A stretch of 64,000 nucleotides of DNA from Macrostomum hystrix (taxonomy: Eukaryota > Platyhelminthes > Macrostomidae). A program made the position numbers and the translations under genes. Numbering within the stretch: the stretch's first letter is position 1; every line of letters begins with the position of its first letter. The notes under the pieces were generated by a model. That model was not told the origin of the DNA. It worked only from the letters and a program-made list of their open reading frames with translations, and did not search any database. The stretch is from NCBI GenBank assembly GCA_950097015.1, contig CATNEN010000038.1:22196001-22260000 (forward strand), written 5' to 3'. This document shows positions 23,280 to 34,739 of this stretch, in pieces.

Positions 23280-26200
23280 AGAGAAAGATAGAGTAATAAG
23301 CACTGTTACTTTTAAATTAATTCATCTTGACATGCTGCAGACATTGTTATATCATTAATTAACAGTCAACCCAAACCCATAGCCAAAAAGAAATAACTTC
23401 CAAAGTGTATTGACTCTTAAATGTTCATATATAAATGTGTATTAGTATATATTGTGATATACATCTAAGCCCTAGGCCTATTGCAGCAAGAGTGGGTCCA
23501 TGAGTACATATTTTTTTAATAATTTATTTAGGCTAAAAGTTGACTTTAAAATTAATAGCTAGGGAGCTTAACAGGTTTAACTAAAAAGTTATATCTACTT
23601 AAGCATCATGCATCAAGAACTATAATTAATTAATTTTAGTTATATTCACATATGAACTCAAATGGTATCATTCGGTTAAAGATAGCAAAACATTTTTTAA
23701 AACATGCATTGTTAAAATGTAAGATACTGCATATACATAAATAAGATGGCTATATGACTATATTATGCCAAATATAATAGAGTACATACAATCTAGCAAG
23801 AGAAGGCGATCTTATAGTTTTACAGACTTAATTTTTTAATTTATAAACTTTTTAGCAACTGAAAGACACACCAAAGGCGTAAAGCTTACACTGTATATTT
23901 TAAACTTAAGTGGCACACAGTGGCAATATTATGTGTGGCTATGTTTATGGCCAAAACCAGAGAAAAAGAGAAGAGAATATGTGAAGGACAAGGAGGGAAT
24001 AATGATTTTATTCTTGCATTGTTAGGCCCTGTCTTGCCTTGCTACTTTTGTTGCTTTGGCAACATTATTTTCTTGGTAGCAGACTACTACACAATTGAAG
24101 CACAGTAGGGCCTACTACAACATCTGATTCCAGACTCCGGATAGTATACATGTACACCGGAAAATTCCGGTGTACAGAGGGGTCTGGCGTACCCCCTTTG
24201 GTGTACACCTGCCTTGGCGTATACCCATCTCTGGCATAATGGCGAAACTTGGCATATGGCATTAATGGCGAAACATGGCATAAGACGTTTACGGCATAAC
24301 ATTGACAGTGTACTATTTCTCAAAATTCCGCCACTCTGCAACCAACATCATGTCAATTTTCAAAAGTGCAGTACTAACAATTGTTGAAATTTTTCTTCAA
24401 GGCTTTTATTTGTTTTTTAAATATACAATGTTTGAAAGACAAAAATCTTCTTTCGTAAATTACATTTTACCATCAACACTTTGTTTAATATTGTTAAACA
24501 ATATCATTTTTCAAAATCTTTTTTGGTCAGTCGGTTGTAAACTTAATAGACTTTATAATTTCTTTTTTCTAATAGATACATGCGAAAAAAAATTATACAA
24601 TAAAGTTAATGCAAGTGCAAATTTTGCTTGGCGTATTTTCATGAGTGATATAAATCTGCTGGCATACATTGGCATACAGGAGCTAGGGAATCAAATTTCA
24701 CACCAGCACACGACACGATATGTCGATACTGACACTGGATCTGATTCGCTGGTTGATTAGTCATTGCTGATATATTTTACTACAAAGAAGTCACTCAAAC
24801 TGTCATTATAAATTACAGTTCAAGTATATCTAAAAAATTAGAGGATTGCAAAGAGAACAACAAAATAGGGCCTACAACTTCATAAATAGTGTACAGATAT
24901 AAATCGAATGAATATGATCCAATAACTCCTACTAATAACTAGGGCCTTAAACTTTAACATCAAGGCCTGGCGCTTGAAATATAAATTACAAAATGAGCTC
25001 GATTTTTCGTTCAAATCTCTAGATGTAAAGCTACTGTGTGGCATCAAACTCTGCCTTGCAGCCTTTCATTTGATATCGTCTAGATACTTTTACATGATTC
25101 TTAATTTTCATATCTAACCGATCCAAATAAAATCCCCTAAAGGCTCCAAAATCTAACTGGTCAGGCCTGCTCTATGTAACTTGATCAACGCTGTCAAGGC
25201 TGAAAAAGCGAAGAATGTTATAAGTTCGAGAAACAAAACTGTGAACAAAAAAGTGTACGAAAAAATATTATTTTTATTTCAAATATCGCTGCGATATTTT
25301 CTCAGAAAGTTCTCTATGAAACATACCTTTTTAATTTTTATATTTGCACATAAAATACAAGTACTAGAAAATCAAAATGTCTAGGCTAAAGGACATGACA
25401 AAAAAGTCATTCTTGTATAGCTACAAGAAAATTATTTTGTTTGTTCTAGATGCAAAAAAGTCGCTTTGATTTAAACGATTTTTGTTCTTTATAATTAAGG
25501 TCAAGGAAATTTCTAATTTAAGTACAACGAGCTGAAATTTTGCTTTCGTCAGACTAATCTGTCTGCCACACTTATGACATATTGACAGAACGTACTTGCC
25601 TGTCTTTTAAAACTATTATAACTTTTTTCATTACATTATCAATCAAGAGTCATCATTCAATTGGAACTTTTGCTTTTTATTTTTCTTGCGCTGCTCCTAT
25701 TCCGTTTATATTATGCATATGAGCAAGTGGATTAAGAAGTGTCTCCATATGTAGCTTGTAAATTTAGTATAGTTGTTTGCGAGGATAGTAGATCTGACAC
25801 GCCCTATCATCCATGTTTCTCGCATTTGCTTTAATAACTAAATTCACTTAGCTATAGTTCTAGTATCAAACTAAACCGTAGCACTGTCTGTACTTTTAAG
25901 TCAGCCTGGAAGTAAAAGTTAATACTGCGCATAAGTATAATACTGAACTACCCTTACACCCTCTTTCATAATTAGGAACAATTTTTTGCACATCATCCCG
26001 TAAAATATCAACCTTATATATACGAGTATTTAGAAGCCAGGAAAATCGTGTTTATTATCGTGTGTATTCCAATCATTGTATGTTTTCAGCTTCTTTAGTA
26101 ATGGCAGTTCACTTAATATTTCACCATCACCAATGTGCCACCGATTGCAGCTATTCTTATTGCGTAATCGCATATAACGTGGGTCCCCTTAAGTACAAAA

Positions 26201-27060
26201 ACCTAAAGAGAGAAAGAAAAAGAGATCACTTTATATTTACAAAGATGCTTGCAATTTGAATCGAATGTTACGGTTACAGGCAGGTGCAAGTGAGTTAAAT
26301 GTAACGGTTCCCCGTTTCATTTTCAGATTTACTTTCGAAATATGGCATACTGCGGCCCTGACCACCAAATCACAGGAAAATTTGCAGCCTTCGAAGAGTG
26401 ATCAGTGAGCATCAAATTTGGAATCGATTCGTCGTACCTGCATGCACCTGCCGATTGTGCGTTTTAACCAATTCTCAAATTTCCTAATGTTACAGGCTTT
26501 TTACAAGCACAGGTGCAAGTACAGATGAGAAAGGTCGAACATTTGACAACGGCGAGACATTGAGTTATAGATTCAATTGTGCATACTCGACAGAAGGGCG
26601 GCTACAGCTGTGGCGTCTTTGTATGCCTCTTTGTTCGAATGCTATAGTCTTTGACCAGTCATCACAAGGACTGTGTCTCCACAAATGACAGGCGAAAGGC
26701 TTTGTTTGTGTTCCGTGAGAAAATGGTTGGTTCCGAAACTTGACAGACTTGACGCCTGAGAAAAAAATTTATTCTTTAAAACTCAGTAATGAATATCCGA
26801 TTGTCTTGCGTATGCAATAATTTTGAAGCTTGTGAACATTGTGTACACCACACCGTAGGCATTTCGCAGTTTGTTGCCCTATTTTTTTAGTGATAAATAT
26901 ATTTGAATGCCATTAAACGATGCGCATACTTATATTATTGTCCTCTAAGGCGAATGTTTTAACCTAATTCTACAACAACTTCTCATCCTTCAGTGTTAGC
27001 TGTACTTTTCTGCGGTTCAGTTGCCTATGTCAAATTGCTTGGTTCTTTTATGGCTTATTG
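23280..27060. other. AT-rich intergenic region, no supported gene
   Basis: No open frame here resembles a known family, and the longest (24302-24760, plus) looks like AT-rich chance coding. One structured site is visible: a 12-bp inverted repeat, TGTACACCGGAA at 24151-24162 and its complement at 24165-24176, in a stretch rich in GTGTACAC and GGCATA motifs. Nothing else stands out. Confidence 0.6.
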
Positions 27061-27104
27061 AACTAAATGCCATGGCATGAAGATCCCAAACAGAATCCTC
27101 GCAA

Positions 27105-28250
27105 CTGATCCCCATCGAGATGGATTGCCATACATCCATCAGCTACCGGGTGCTGATCCCCATCATGCAGGGTTGCCACACATCCATCAGCTACCGGGTC
27201 CTGATCCCCATCATGCATGGTTGCCACACATCCATCAGCTACCGGGTCCTGATCCCCATCGTGCATGGTTGCCACACATCCATCAGCTACCGGGTCCTGA
27301 TCCCCATCGTGCATGGTTGCCACACATCTATCAGCTACCGGGTCCTGATCCCCATCATGCATGGTTGCCACACATCCATCAGCTACCGGGTCCTGATCCC
27401 CATCATGCATGGTTGCCACACATCCATCAGCTACCGGGTCCTGATCCCCATCATGCATGGTTGCCACACATCCATCAGCTACCGGGTCCTGATCCCCATC
27501 ATTCATGGTTGCCTTTTACTTTTACTTAATTGCAGGGGGGCCTGGGGCACTTGACGCACAAGCGCAGGAACGGCATGCCCCCAGGCCGGCGAACTAGGCG
27601 GGAGTCGCCCATCGCGCCATCTAGACCCCTGAACACAGGCACCTCAAACACAGCCGTAAGCCAAGCGGGGAAGGGGGCGGCAGCCGGAGTGCCTCTCACC
27701 CCAGGCCCGCACACGCACAGAGCTAACCAAACCAGGGGAGGACTTACATGCCTGAAGGGTAGGGACGAGAGGACCAAGCCACGCGCGCAGACGGCTGGTG
27801 AAACCTCGCCGCTCAGAGCACGCATGGCTGGTGCACACCCACCCCACCCCCCATACAACGCCTCACACCCGGCCCAACGCACAAACACAAACACAAACAA
27901 GCAGGCATGCAGAAGGCAGGAGCGAAGCTTTTATTTCAAGCTTTGATTGCACGAAATATGGTGCACCTCCGCCGGTCGCTACTGTCCAAACCCCCCCAAC
28001 ATGTCCCGAAATTAATCGTGACTTGAAGGGTGAATCGAACTAGCGTCCTTTGGAGTGCGAGGCAGCGACGTTAGCTGCTGACCCACTCGCCCCCTTGCAT
28101 GGTTGCCACACATCCATCAGCTACCGGGTGCTGATCCCCATCATGCATGCATGGTTGCCACACATCCATCAGCTACCGGGTCCTGATCCCCATCATGCAT
28201 GGTTGCCACACATCCATCAGCTACCGGGTCCTGATCCCCATCGTGCATGA
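27105..28250. repeat. 48-bp minisatellite split by a SINE
   Basis: About nine copies of a 48-bp unit (ATGGTTGCCACACATCCATC, AGCTACCGGGTCCTGATCCC, CATCATGC) at 27105-27513 and about three more at 28098-28250. The interruption is a SINE. Several frames are open on both strands because the unit is 16 codons long; nothing else suggests a protein. Confidence 0.95.
27514..28097 (-). mobile_element. Long tRNA-derived SINE (family B) inserted in the 48-bp array
   Basis: Read on the minus strand, the head near 28095 has an A-box-like GAGTGGGTCAGCAGCTAACG and a B box (CTAGTTCGATTCACCC). A GC-rich body of about 500 bp follows, and the end reads GGCCCCCCTGCAATTAAG plus an AAAAG-type tail. CATGGTTGCC lies on both sides (27504-27513 and 28098-28107), a 10-bp target duplication inside the satellite unit. 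Confidence 0.8.
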
Positions 28251-28292
28251 TGGTCACAAAGGGTCATATGCAGACCCGATGCAATCATATAC

Positions 28293-29568
28293 TTAGATAT
28301 GAAAGCGGGGTCGGACATGATGCATTCTCGATTCTCTATCGACAGTTTTGTTGGGCTGGGTGCAGTATTGTAGGGCTGGGCAGTATTTTAGGGCTGGGTG
28401 CAGTATTGTAGGGCTGGGCAGTATTTTAGGGCTGGGTGCAGTATTGTAGTGATTGTGAGAGATACAATTCAGACTACTGACAACAGTAGAAAAGCAAAGA
28501 CATGGCTGCAAAACTCTCACATAGTTTTAAGGCGACAAAAAAAAATATCGCCATAAAAATGGCAAGCTTAAAACAGACTTCTGTGCACACTGAGAGTGGT
28601 GGGAGAGGACGGCGTGGCTATGGCTGACTGACGAAGGCAAACAAGCCAGAAACCGGTCTCGGTCTGCCAGCGCGAGGTTCGTTCCCCACTTTTAGTGTGT
28701 TACAGTGATGGGTGCAGTATTGAAGGGTTTGACGCAGACGAAGGCCAAAATTCGGCAATAAAAACAACGAACCGACTTTGGCCCTGATTAGGCGTAAATC
28801 TATTCTGGGCCGGCCGAGACACCCACCTCAGCCCGCTCACTTGGACCTGGCAGCCAGGTGCACATTCAGAGTGATACGAGATATTAGTAAACAACGGCAT
28901 ATGCGCGGCGGACTACAGTTGCTATTGATAATCAGTAGGTGCTGTTAAGTAAGTTTGCTCACAGTTTTGCTTGGTACAGTTGAGTAGGGTGAGTGCTTTT
29001 AATAAATTTGAATAGGGAAAACTGCACATAAAATATTATTTCCGCTACAGTCAGTAGAGTATTGTAGAGTTTTGTAGATTCCGTTTTAAATTTCTGCATT
29101 TGATGAGGAGTGGCACATTGAACTCATGCTTCTGGTTAGAGTGTATTTTAATATATTTATTAAGCAATACTTGAGAACAGTAATTAGAACAGTTTATGAC
29201 GCATTTTCGCATGCTTGAATGGCAGTCAGTCTGGGTGCAAAAAGCAGAGAAATTTCAGACAGAATCGTCTAAGGAAACTGGGCTTCTACGAGCTATGATA
29301 TGATAAGAACATTTTTGGGACTGTCTGCCCAGATACTGTAATAAATTGGCTGAGGTGACAACCAGATAGACATATTTGAGTCTTGAACATATTCTGCATG
29401 AATAATTGATCAGCCACTAGTGAGAGCAAAACTAATGAACGAACAGTTTCTTTTATTATTTATTGATTATGATAAATTAATTCACAGATTTTGAAATTCA
29501 AATTCATCTACTCCAGCTTAATAATCAGAATTGCAAAGCTATGCAAGAATTTCGAGCTCTAAAATCAC
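28293..29568. other. Left margin of duplicated unit 1: 20-bp array remnant and flank
   Basis: 28335-28455 holds a few long-variant copies of the array that is fully grown at 39.2-40.0 kb (GGGCTGGGTGCAGTATTGTA). An unrelated segment of about 240 bp (28456-28700) interrupts it. From 28710 the sequence is homologous to 39.96-41.0 kb and 53.07-54.07 kb. Unit 1 lacks the 14-bp array present at this place in the other units. The rest up to the last receptor exon is non-coding. Confidence 0.7.
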
Positions 29569-32500
29569 TCAAAAATGTGTACTTTGATGAATCTCTGGCT
29601 GATCACGAAAAAGATCGCCCACAGCAACAATCTCAATGTAGTCAGTGCAGCTGTCACTGTCTGTGTCCTGCCTCTCCACAGCAGCACCAGCAGCAGCAGT
29701 CGCTGGTATGCTAACAATCAAGTAGCAGCACTCGGACTCGAAGCCGTTGGTTTTCTGAAATCAGAGAAGCCTTGAGCACTCATTCAGTTTCGGAAATGAA
29801 ACGGAAACACTACTGACAAGTAGCATTGTTGCCAAGTAGCCACTGTAGCCAAGTAGCCATTGTAGCCAAGTAGCCATTGTAGCCAAGTAGCCATTGTAGC
29901 CAAGTAGCCATTGTAGCCAAGTAGCCATTGTAGCCAAGTAGCCATTGTAGCCAAGTAGCCATTGTAGCCAAGTAGCCATTGTAGCCATTGTAGCCTTGTA
30001 GCCAAGTAGCCATTGCAGCCAAGTAGCCATTGTAGCCAAGTAGCCATTGTAGCCTTGTAGCCAAGTAGCCATTGCAGCCAAGTAGCCATTGTAGCCAAGT
30101 AGCCATTGTAGCCGAGTAGCTATTGTAGCCAAGTAGCCATTGCAGCCAAGTAGCCATTGTAGCCAAGTAGCCATTGTAGCCATTGTAGCCTTGTAGCCAA
30201 GTAGCCATTGCAGCCAAGTAGCCATTGTAGCCAAGTAGCCATTGTAGCCTTGTAGCCAAGTAGCCATTGTAGCCAAGTAGCCATTGCAGCCAAGTAGCCA
30301 TTGTAGCCAAGTAGCCATTGCAGCCAAGTAGCCATTGTAGCCAAGTAGCCATTGTAGCCCAGTAGCCACTGTAGCCAAGTAGCCATTGTAGCCAAGAAGC
30401 CGTTGTAGCCCAGTAGCCACCGTAGCCAAGTAGCCATTGTAGCCAAGTAGCCATTGTAGCCAAGTAGCCATTGTAGCCAAGTAGCCATTGTAGCCAAGTA
30501 GCCATTGTAGCCAAGTAGCCATTGTAGCCAAGTAGCCATTGTAGCCAAGTAGCCATTGTATCCAAGTAGCCATCGAGATTAATGGATAAGCAACGTGGCA
30601 TTTCTCGGACAGGACTGTCCCTGTTTGCTCGCTGAAGTCTAAGTGACTCGTTGACTCACCTAATTAGCAGGATGAGACACATCAGGTGACACTTTCGATT
30701 CCTCCTGAATGCCCGAGCTTAGGTTGAGCCCGGCTGCTGAAGGCTCAGTTGACGGCACTCGGAGCTGCAATGGAAAGGTTCAGAGCCGTCAGCTGCTGAA
30801 GTGCACGATCGCCACATTTTCCTGCACTGACCTTCGAGATGAGCAGAAAGCATGCAGCGCAGACGACAGACACAACAACGAAGACGATGATGGCTGAGAC
30901 AACAATCGTGAAAGTCGTGAGCCCAGCCCCAGGGCAGACGAGTCGAGCCGTGGTGTGAACAGGTGAGCCGACAGTCATGTTCTCAGGGAGGTTCTGTGAC
31001 GCACTGCAGTTGACAAAGACTTCGCTCCTGCTCATGTCATGCTCAACACCGCTGTCGAGCGACCACGTGCTAAGGAGGCTCCTGTTGTCTGGTACCTGAA
31101 GTTTCATATAGTACAGTGTGTTGCCACCAAGTCTTTCAAGAATCATACGGAATGCAACTCACCAGTGAAAGCCGAGAGACATTTTTTGTAGCCAAGTAGC
31201 CAAGTAGCCACTGTAGCCAAGTAGCCACTGTAGCCAAGTAGCCATTGTAGGCATGTAGCCATTTTTTCATTTGAGATACATTTTTTTCCTTGAGTTCGCC
31301 AGCTTGAAAGTTGCACGTGTGCTCAGGCATTGGGTGAGAAGCCGATGATCTGAACTGTACCGTTATTCTTGCCATGCTTTTGCAGCTTTCCAGGAATTTT
31401 ATCGATAGACTCGATGGCGGGTCTGGCGGGAATTTTGAGGTGCATTCATAAATTGCTGCTGAAGAATTTTTTATGAGGAGCAAATAGTAGAAATATTCTG
31501 GATGCTCACTCACACAGCACGTTGACTGGGGTCTGCGTCTGCACAGAGCCAAGGCTGCAAGAGTAATTTCCTGAGTGCTCAGGGAGTGCTCGAGCCACTG
31601 CTGTCTTGTGATCTTCAATGCAGGTACCGTTCGGAAGGCAGAGCTGGAGCCCGCTTGAGTTTGAGCACAGCATTGAGCTGTTGCAGTGCAGCTCGCATCT
31701 CACAGCGAAACTCGAGTTGACGGCCACAAACTGATCCGCGGAAGCCGCTGAAAAAATATTTTGACCAGCTTGTATGATAAACAGATATACAAATAGCGAT
31801 CGAATCCATTTTATGTGACTGAAGTCTCTGTGACGAGGTAAAGGCAGGATAGGAATCAAGTATCGATTTTCGTTGATGAGGAGCTAATTTCTCAACGATT
31901 TCATGAGTTCCATTAATCAGCATGATCGTTGAATTGGCTATTGGCGTTTCAATTGGCTTTGGGTGTTTGCTACCCTGTCCTGTCTGTTTTGCTGTCTGCT
32001 TACCTTGGATTCTTCACAGTCAGTTCTGACTTCGCTCTAATTCTATCTAATTCTCTACATTTTCCGCCTTCTGATTGGTCCGCCTCTCACTTTCTAGCCT
32101 CCTCTCTTACCCTCAGTCGCGCACTCTCTTGTTATCGCCACGCCAACCCCCTCCAGTCTGTCCAACTTAACCATGCGCATATTCGAGTCGTGTATAGCCA
32201 AGGACACAGCGCCCTGTCACTTTCGCTTCTCTTCTCTCCATTGGCTACCCGCAGGCCAGCTTAAAAAATTATTGCTTCTCTTAATTTCTCGACACTCCTT
32301 CCAAGCAAATCGGAAAATAACTCGAGCAATTCTCTATTATTCCTTATTGTGTTTAAATTGGCTTTCGGCTTTTCTAATTTAACTAATTTCCCCAGGCTAA
32401 CTTCTGCATTGTGCTATTTTTGACCGTTTGTCTAATTTGTCCGAGCTACGATTTGAAGGGTAAAAATGTCCCGCTTTCAGGCCCTTATAATTCTTTAAAA

Positions 32501-34267
32501 GAAAGTAGTAAATCTGCTCACAGAGCACGGTGACTGAGGTCAGCGTCTGCACAGAGTTAAGTCTGCAAGAGTACATTCCTGAGTGATCAGGCAGAGCTTG
32601 AGCCACTGCAGTCTTGTGATCTTTAATGCAGGTACCGTTCGGAATGCAGAGGTGGAGTCCGCTTGAGTTTGAGCACAGCATTGAGCTGTTGCAGTGCAGC
32701 TCGCATCTCACAGTGAAACTCGAGTTGACGGCCACAACCTGATCCTCGGAGGCCGCTGAAAAAATGTTTTGACCAGGTTGTATGATAAACAGATAAACAA
32801 ATAGCCCTTTCATGCCCTTGTTATTCTTTAAAAGTTATAAACAGTTATAAAAGTTCTTTAAATGTTATAAAATTGTAGAAAATCTGCTCACAGAGCACGG
32901 CGACTGAGGTCTGCTTGCTGACAGAGCCAAGTCTGCAAGAGTACATTCCAGAGTGATGAGGCAGAGCTTGAGCCACTGCTGTCTCATGTTCTGCAATGCA
33001 GGTACCGTTCGGAAGGCAGAGCTGGAGACCGCGAGAGTTGAAGCACATCCGAGAGTTGTTGCAGTGCATCTCGCAGCTCACAGAGAATCTCGACTTGAGG
33101 GCCAACACCTGATCTACTGAGGTGGCTGGAATATAAGTTACCATTGAAATTTCAAGCTCAACCTGTGCGTTTCCTGCTTGAGAAATTGCTTTAAAATTGA
33201 ACTCACTCAGTACACTGACAGGGGATGTTGCTGTAATTGATCCGAATCTGCACCTGTAGTCACCTGAGTGCTCAGGTTGAGCACTGCCAATGTGCAGCTC
33301 ATGGCCATTTATGCAGCTGCCGTTGGGAGAGCACAGCTGCAGCTCGCTTGAGCTCGAGTTGAGTTTTGCTCCTTTGCAGTCCAGCAAGCAGCTCACACTG
33401 AACTTTGAGCCCTGAGGCACCAGCTGAGGCGCTGAGTATCCTGGAGATTTACAAATCATCCAATTGACATTGTAGAATTTTCCTTCCACAACAATAGGTC
33501 CATAGTAAAAGACCCGAACTCACTCAGATACACAGTCTGAAGCCTGAGATCTGCGAAGCTCATGTAGTCCTCATTATTAGGCGACACAGAAATGTTCCTT
33601 CGCAGCAGCAAGTGTCTCACCTGGAGTTCAGATGAAATCTCAGTGGGATCCAGAACTCAACAGAGCACAACTCAAGGCACAGAGCAGGTCTCACCTCCGC
33701 TAAGCAGTTCACGGTGAAGATCTCACCAGCCTCGATACGCGCCTGCTTGCTCACCGTCAGGCCGCACCGTCTCCAGAGATGCTGAGACTCTCTGAACTGA
33801 CTGCTCATGTTTCTTGAGCTGCAGTGATCACCTGAGAACAGTTGTCTGTTGCTGCTCGATGTCCAGATCTCGATGTCTCTGGCTCTCGAGTAGAGATGTG
33901 TAGCGTCATCTAAAAGTGAGAACTTCACGACTAAGCAGTGGAAGCTGATTGCATGGAAAAAATAGGCCAGTGACTCACCCTCTCTGCCCTTCACAGTGAC
34001 TGATTTTATGAGTAATGGCCTACGCAGCCACAATGCGAACCAATGAAATCCTCCGTCTGCTTGGCTTCTGTCTTTGCTGTGGAAGAACGCGTAGCTGGGG
34101 ATAACATTTTCCTCTTCGGCAGAGCTTCTGCTGTTGAAGCAAGACATTCTTCCGCGGATAATCTCAAAGGACGACTGCCAGGAGTTATCGACATTGTACT
34201 TGCGAATCGGCAACTCACAGGCTGCAGTTGCCATGGAAACTTGCAGTGCCAGGATCAGCAGAAGCAT
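29569..34267 (-). CDS. F5/8C plus Ig-like domain receptor, unit 1 (in frame, four Ig-like domains)
   Basis: Exons: 34267-33979, 33909-33695, 33620-33524, 33440-33207, 33125-32892, 32755-32522, 31747-31514, 31458-31163, 31095-30832, then 30764-30660 or 29754-29569. All junctions are GT-AG and in frame, giving 733 or 760 residues. Exon 1 starts with a signal peptide (MLLLILALQVSMATAA). Residues about 20-200 have F5/8C/fucolectin features (WQSSFEI, FHWFALWL, IKSVTVKGR, closing LRLQTVYL). Four exons of exactly 234 nt follow, phase 1-1, each a 78-residue Ig-like domain with FSVSC/FTVRC, a conserved LCxPNGTCI disulfide-rich loop and HSGxYSC. Exon 8 is membrane-proximal and holds an inserted minisatellite peptide. 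Exon 9 has the helix (about 672-696). The tail is 34 residues from exon 10 (ends in TAG) or 61 residues from exon 11, which has TDYIEI. Predicted type I surface receptor; ligand unknown. Confidence 0.78.
29825..30575. repeat. 17-bp minisatellite in receptor unit 1, last intron
   Basis: About 44 copies of GTAGCCAAGTAGCCATT with GCC/CAC and TTGTAGCC variants, between exons 10 and 11. Because 17 is not divisible by three, all minus frames read the same 17-residue cycle (ATWLQWLLGYNGYL). Confidence 0.97.
31185..31262 (-). repeat. 17-bp minisatellite copies inside coding exon 8, unit 1
   Basis: The receptor exon 8 (31458-31163) contains a block absent from unit 3. It adds 99 nt (33 codons) including several copies of the intronic 17-bp repeat, read in frame as YNGYLATVATWLQWLLGYLA. 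The block is bracketed by near-copies of AAAAAATGTMTCTC, giving KNVS on both sides. The exon still ends in phase 0. Confidence 0.9.
32030..32460 (+). pseudogene. LINE 3' fragment in receptor intron (repeated at 43.75, 45.13 and 63.5 kb)
   Basis: A plus-strand frame reads FSSLHWLPAGQLKKLLLLL, which resembles the SLHWLPVxxRIxxKxLLLTYK segment common near the C-terminus of many LINE reverse transcriptase proteins. The frame is broken and short. The same fragment lies in the equivalent intron at 43752-44185, 45131-45560 and 63490-63930. Its neighbours are receptor Ig exons 6 and 7. Confidence 0.6.
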
Positions 34268-34739
34268 GGCCTTGGCCAGTTTGAGAATTTCAAAATCAGT
34301 GAAAAGTTGAGCTTCTGAAATGAACCCAGAAATTATAGCGGATTCGCTATGGCGTCCTATTTGAATGAATCGGTACCTGCGATATGATTTGATGATCCAG
34401 AGAGTAGCACTGTTCACAGCAAATCAAATAAAGGCACAATCTGCTTTATGTCGAAGCTTGGACCAAGTTGTGTTGCTGCCAGTTCATTTGTCTGCACTTG
34501 TTCTTTCTTGTTCTTTCTTTTTCTTGCTCGATAATATAGCTTTTTCAATCCTTTTTGGTTCTTTCTGCGTTCAAATTGGTGCGTGGCTGTCAGCAGTATG
34601 ACGTGGCAGCGGTGTCGGGATGTACCATAGAAGACAGAATCAATTCGGTAAAAACTGCGAGCACTTTAGGTCACATGGGGGAGGCATAGCCGAGACGAAG
34701 AATTGCGCAGAGGGGATGATACGCTAAGGGTCGGTCAGT

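Noticed and set aside
24302-24760. A 152-residue Phe/Leu/Asn-rich open frame
   Set aside because: AT-rich composition, no recognisable domain or splice context; likely chance.
27063-27554. A repetitive protein with a 16-residue DGDQDPVADG repeat
   Set aside because: Several frames are open in both directions, the array is highly homogeneous and a SINE splits it; better explained as a minisatellite.
29761-30601. Trp/Leu-rich open frames of about 260-390 residues on the minus strand (also 41177-42340)
   Set aside because: They are the intronic 17-bp repeat read in all three frames; only the short copies in exon 8 are plausibly translated.
31929-32264. A 111-residue open frame repeated at 43651 and 45030
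   Set aside because: It lies in a receptor intron on the opposite strand, overlaps a LINE fragment, and its conservation follows from recent duplication.
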